Shown piece after piece: positions 5,912 to 5,930 of a DNA stretch of 5,930 nucleotides. Numbering within the stretch: the first letter of the stretch is position 1; every line of letters starts with the position of its first letter. The notes under the pieces were generated by a model. That model saw only the letters and a program-made list of their open reading frames with translations, was not told the DNA's origin and did no database searches. The position numbers were made by a program, and so were the translations under genes. Source of the DNA: Elusimicrobiota bacterium (lineage in GTDB: Bacteria > Elusimicrobiota > Elusimicrobia > JACQJN01); NCBI GenBank assembly GCA_016205085.1, contig JACQJN010000080.1:1-5930 (forward strand). Reading direction: 5' to 3'.

Positions 5912-5930
5912 CGGAAGGGGTGGGATTCGA
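5912..5930 (-). tRNA. 3' end of a tRNA gene (possibly tRNA-Ser), 5' part outside window
   Basis: Read on the minus strand from the window edge, TCGAATCCCACCCCTTCCG fits the end of a tRNA. TCGAAT is most of the T-loop (TTCGAAT consensus), CCCAC the 3' strand of the T-stem, CCCTTCC the 3' acceptor strand, and G the discriminator base. CCA is not encoded (TAC follows). A G discriminator with an acceptor end CxCTTCCG resembles bacterial tRNA-Ser, but the anticodon and long variable arm are not visible, so the identity is only a guess. The predicted 5' acceptor strand, outside the window, would be GGAAGGG, and the 5' T-stem strand GTGGG. Confidence 0.55.

Overview
The window looks like chromosomal DNA from a Gram-negative (two-membrane) bacterium. 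It encodes the C-terminal 60% of a CusA/CzcA-type tripartite metal-efflux pump and a probable outer-membrane beta-barrel protein. The other genes are poorly characterised, which fits an uncultured or little-studied lineage. A TTGATAAG-like octamer repeat and the mix of small unknown envelope genes faintly suggest a candidate phylum such as Omnitrophota, but this is a guess and I cannot assign a taxon.

Left part, plus strand (1-2474): the 3' end of a heavy-metal RND transporter gene (1-1965, 5' end outside the window). It is followed, with a one-base stop/start overlap (TGATG), by a 169-residue peroxiredoxin/thioredoxin-fold protein with a CEDC motif (1965-2474). The pair is probably co-transcribed. 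The redoxin gene is visibly richer in G+C than its neighbours.

Right part, minus strand (5892 down to 2461): five tightly packed genes in one apparent operon. In order of transcription they are a HEAT-repeat protein with a beta-rich N-terminal domain (521 aa), a DUF5665-like small membrane protein (99 aa), a secreted beta-rich, probably outer-membrane protein (358 aa), and two tandem paralogous single-span membrane proteins (74 and 73 aa). Intergenic gaps are 19, -4, 12 and 15 bases, and the last two genes have Shine-Dalgarno sequences overlapping or touching the previous stop codon. All products look membrane-linked or exported, so the operon may encode an envelope-associated module of unknown function.

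Right edge: the last 19 bases (5912-5930) read on the minus strand as the T-loop, T-stem and acceptor 3' strand of a tRNA ending in discriminator G without an encoded CCA, perhaps tRNA-Ser. The HEAT gene begins about 19 bases after it, which leaves no room for a separate conventional promoter.

The two gene blocks converge and overlap by 14 bases at 2461-2474. No stretch over 300 bases lacks a gene, and I see no CRISPR array, insertion sequence or integrase.
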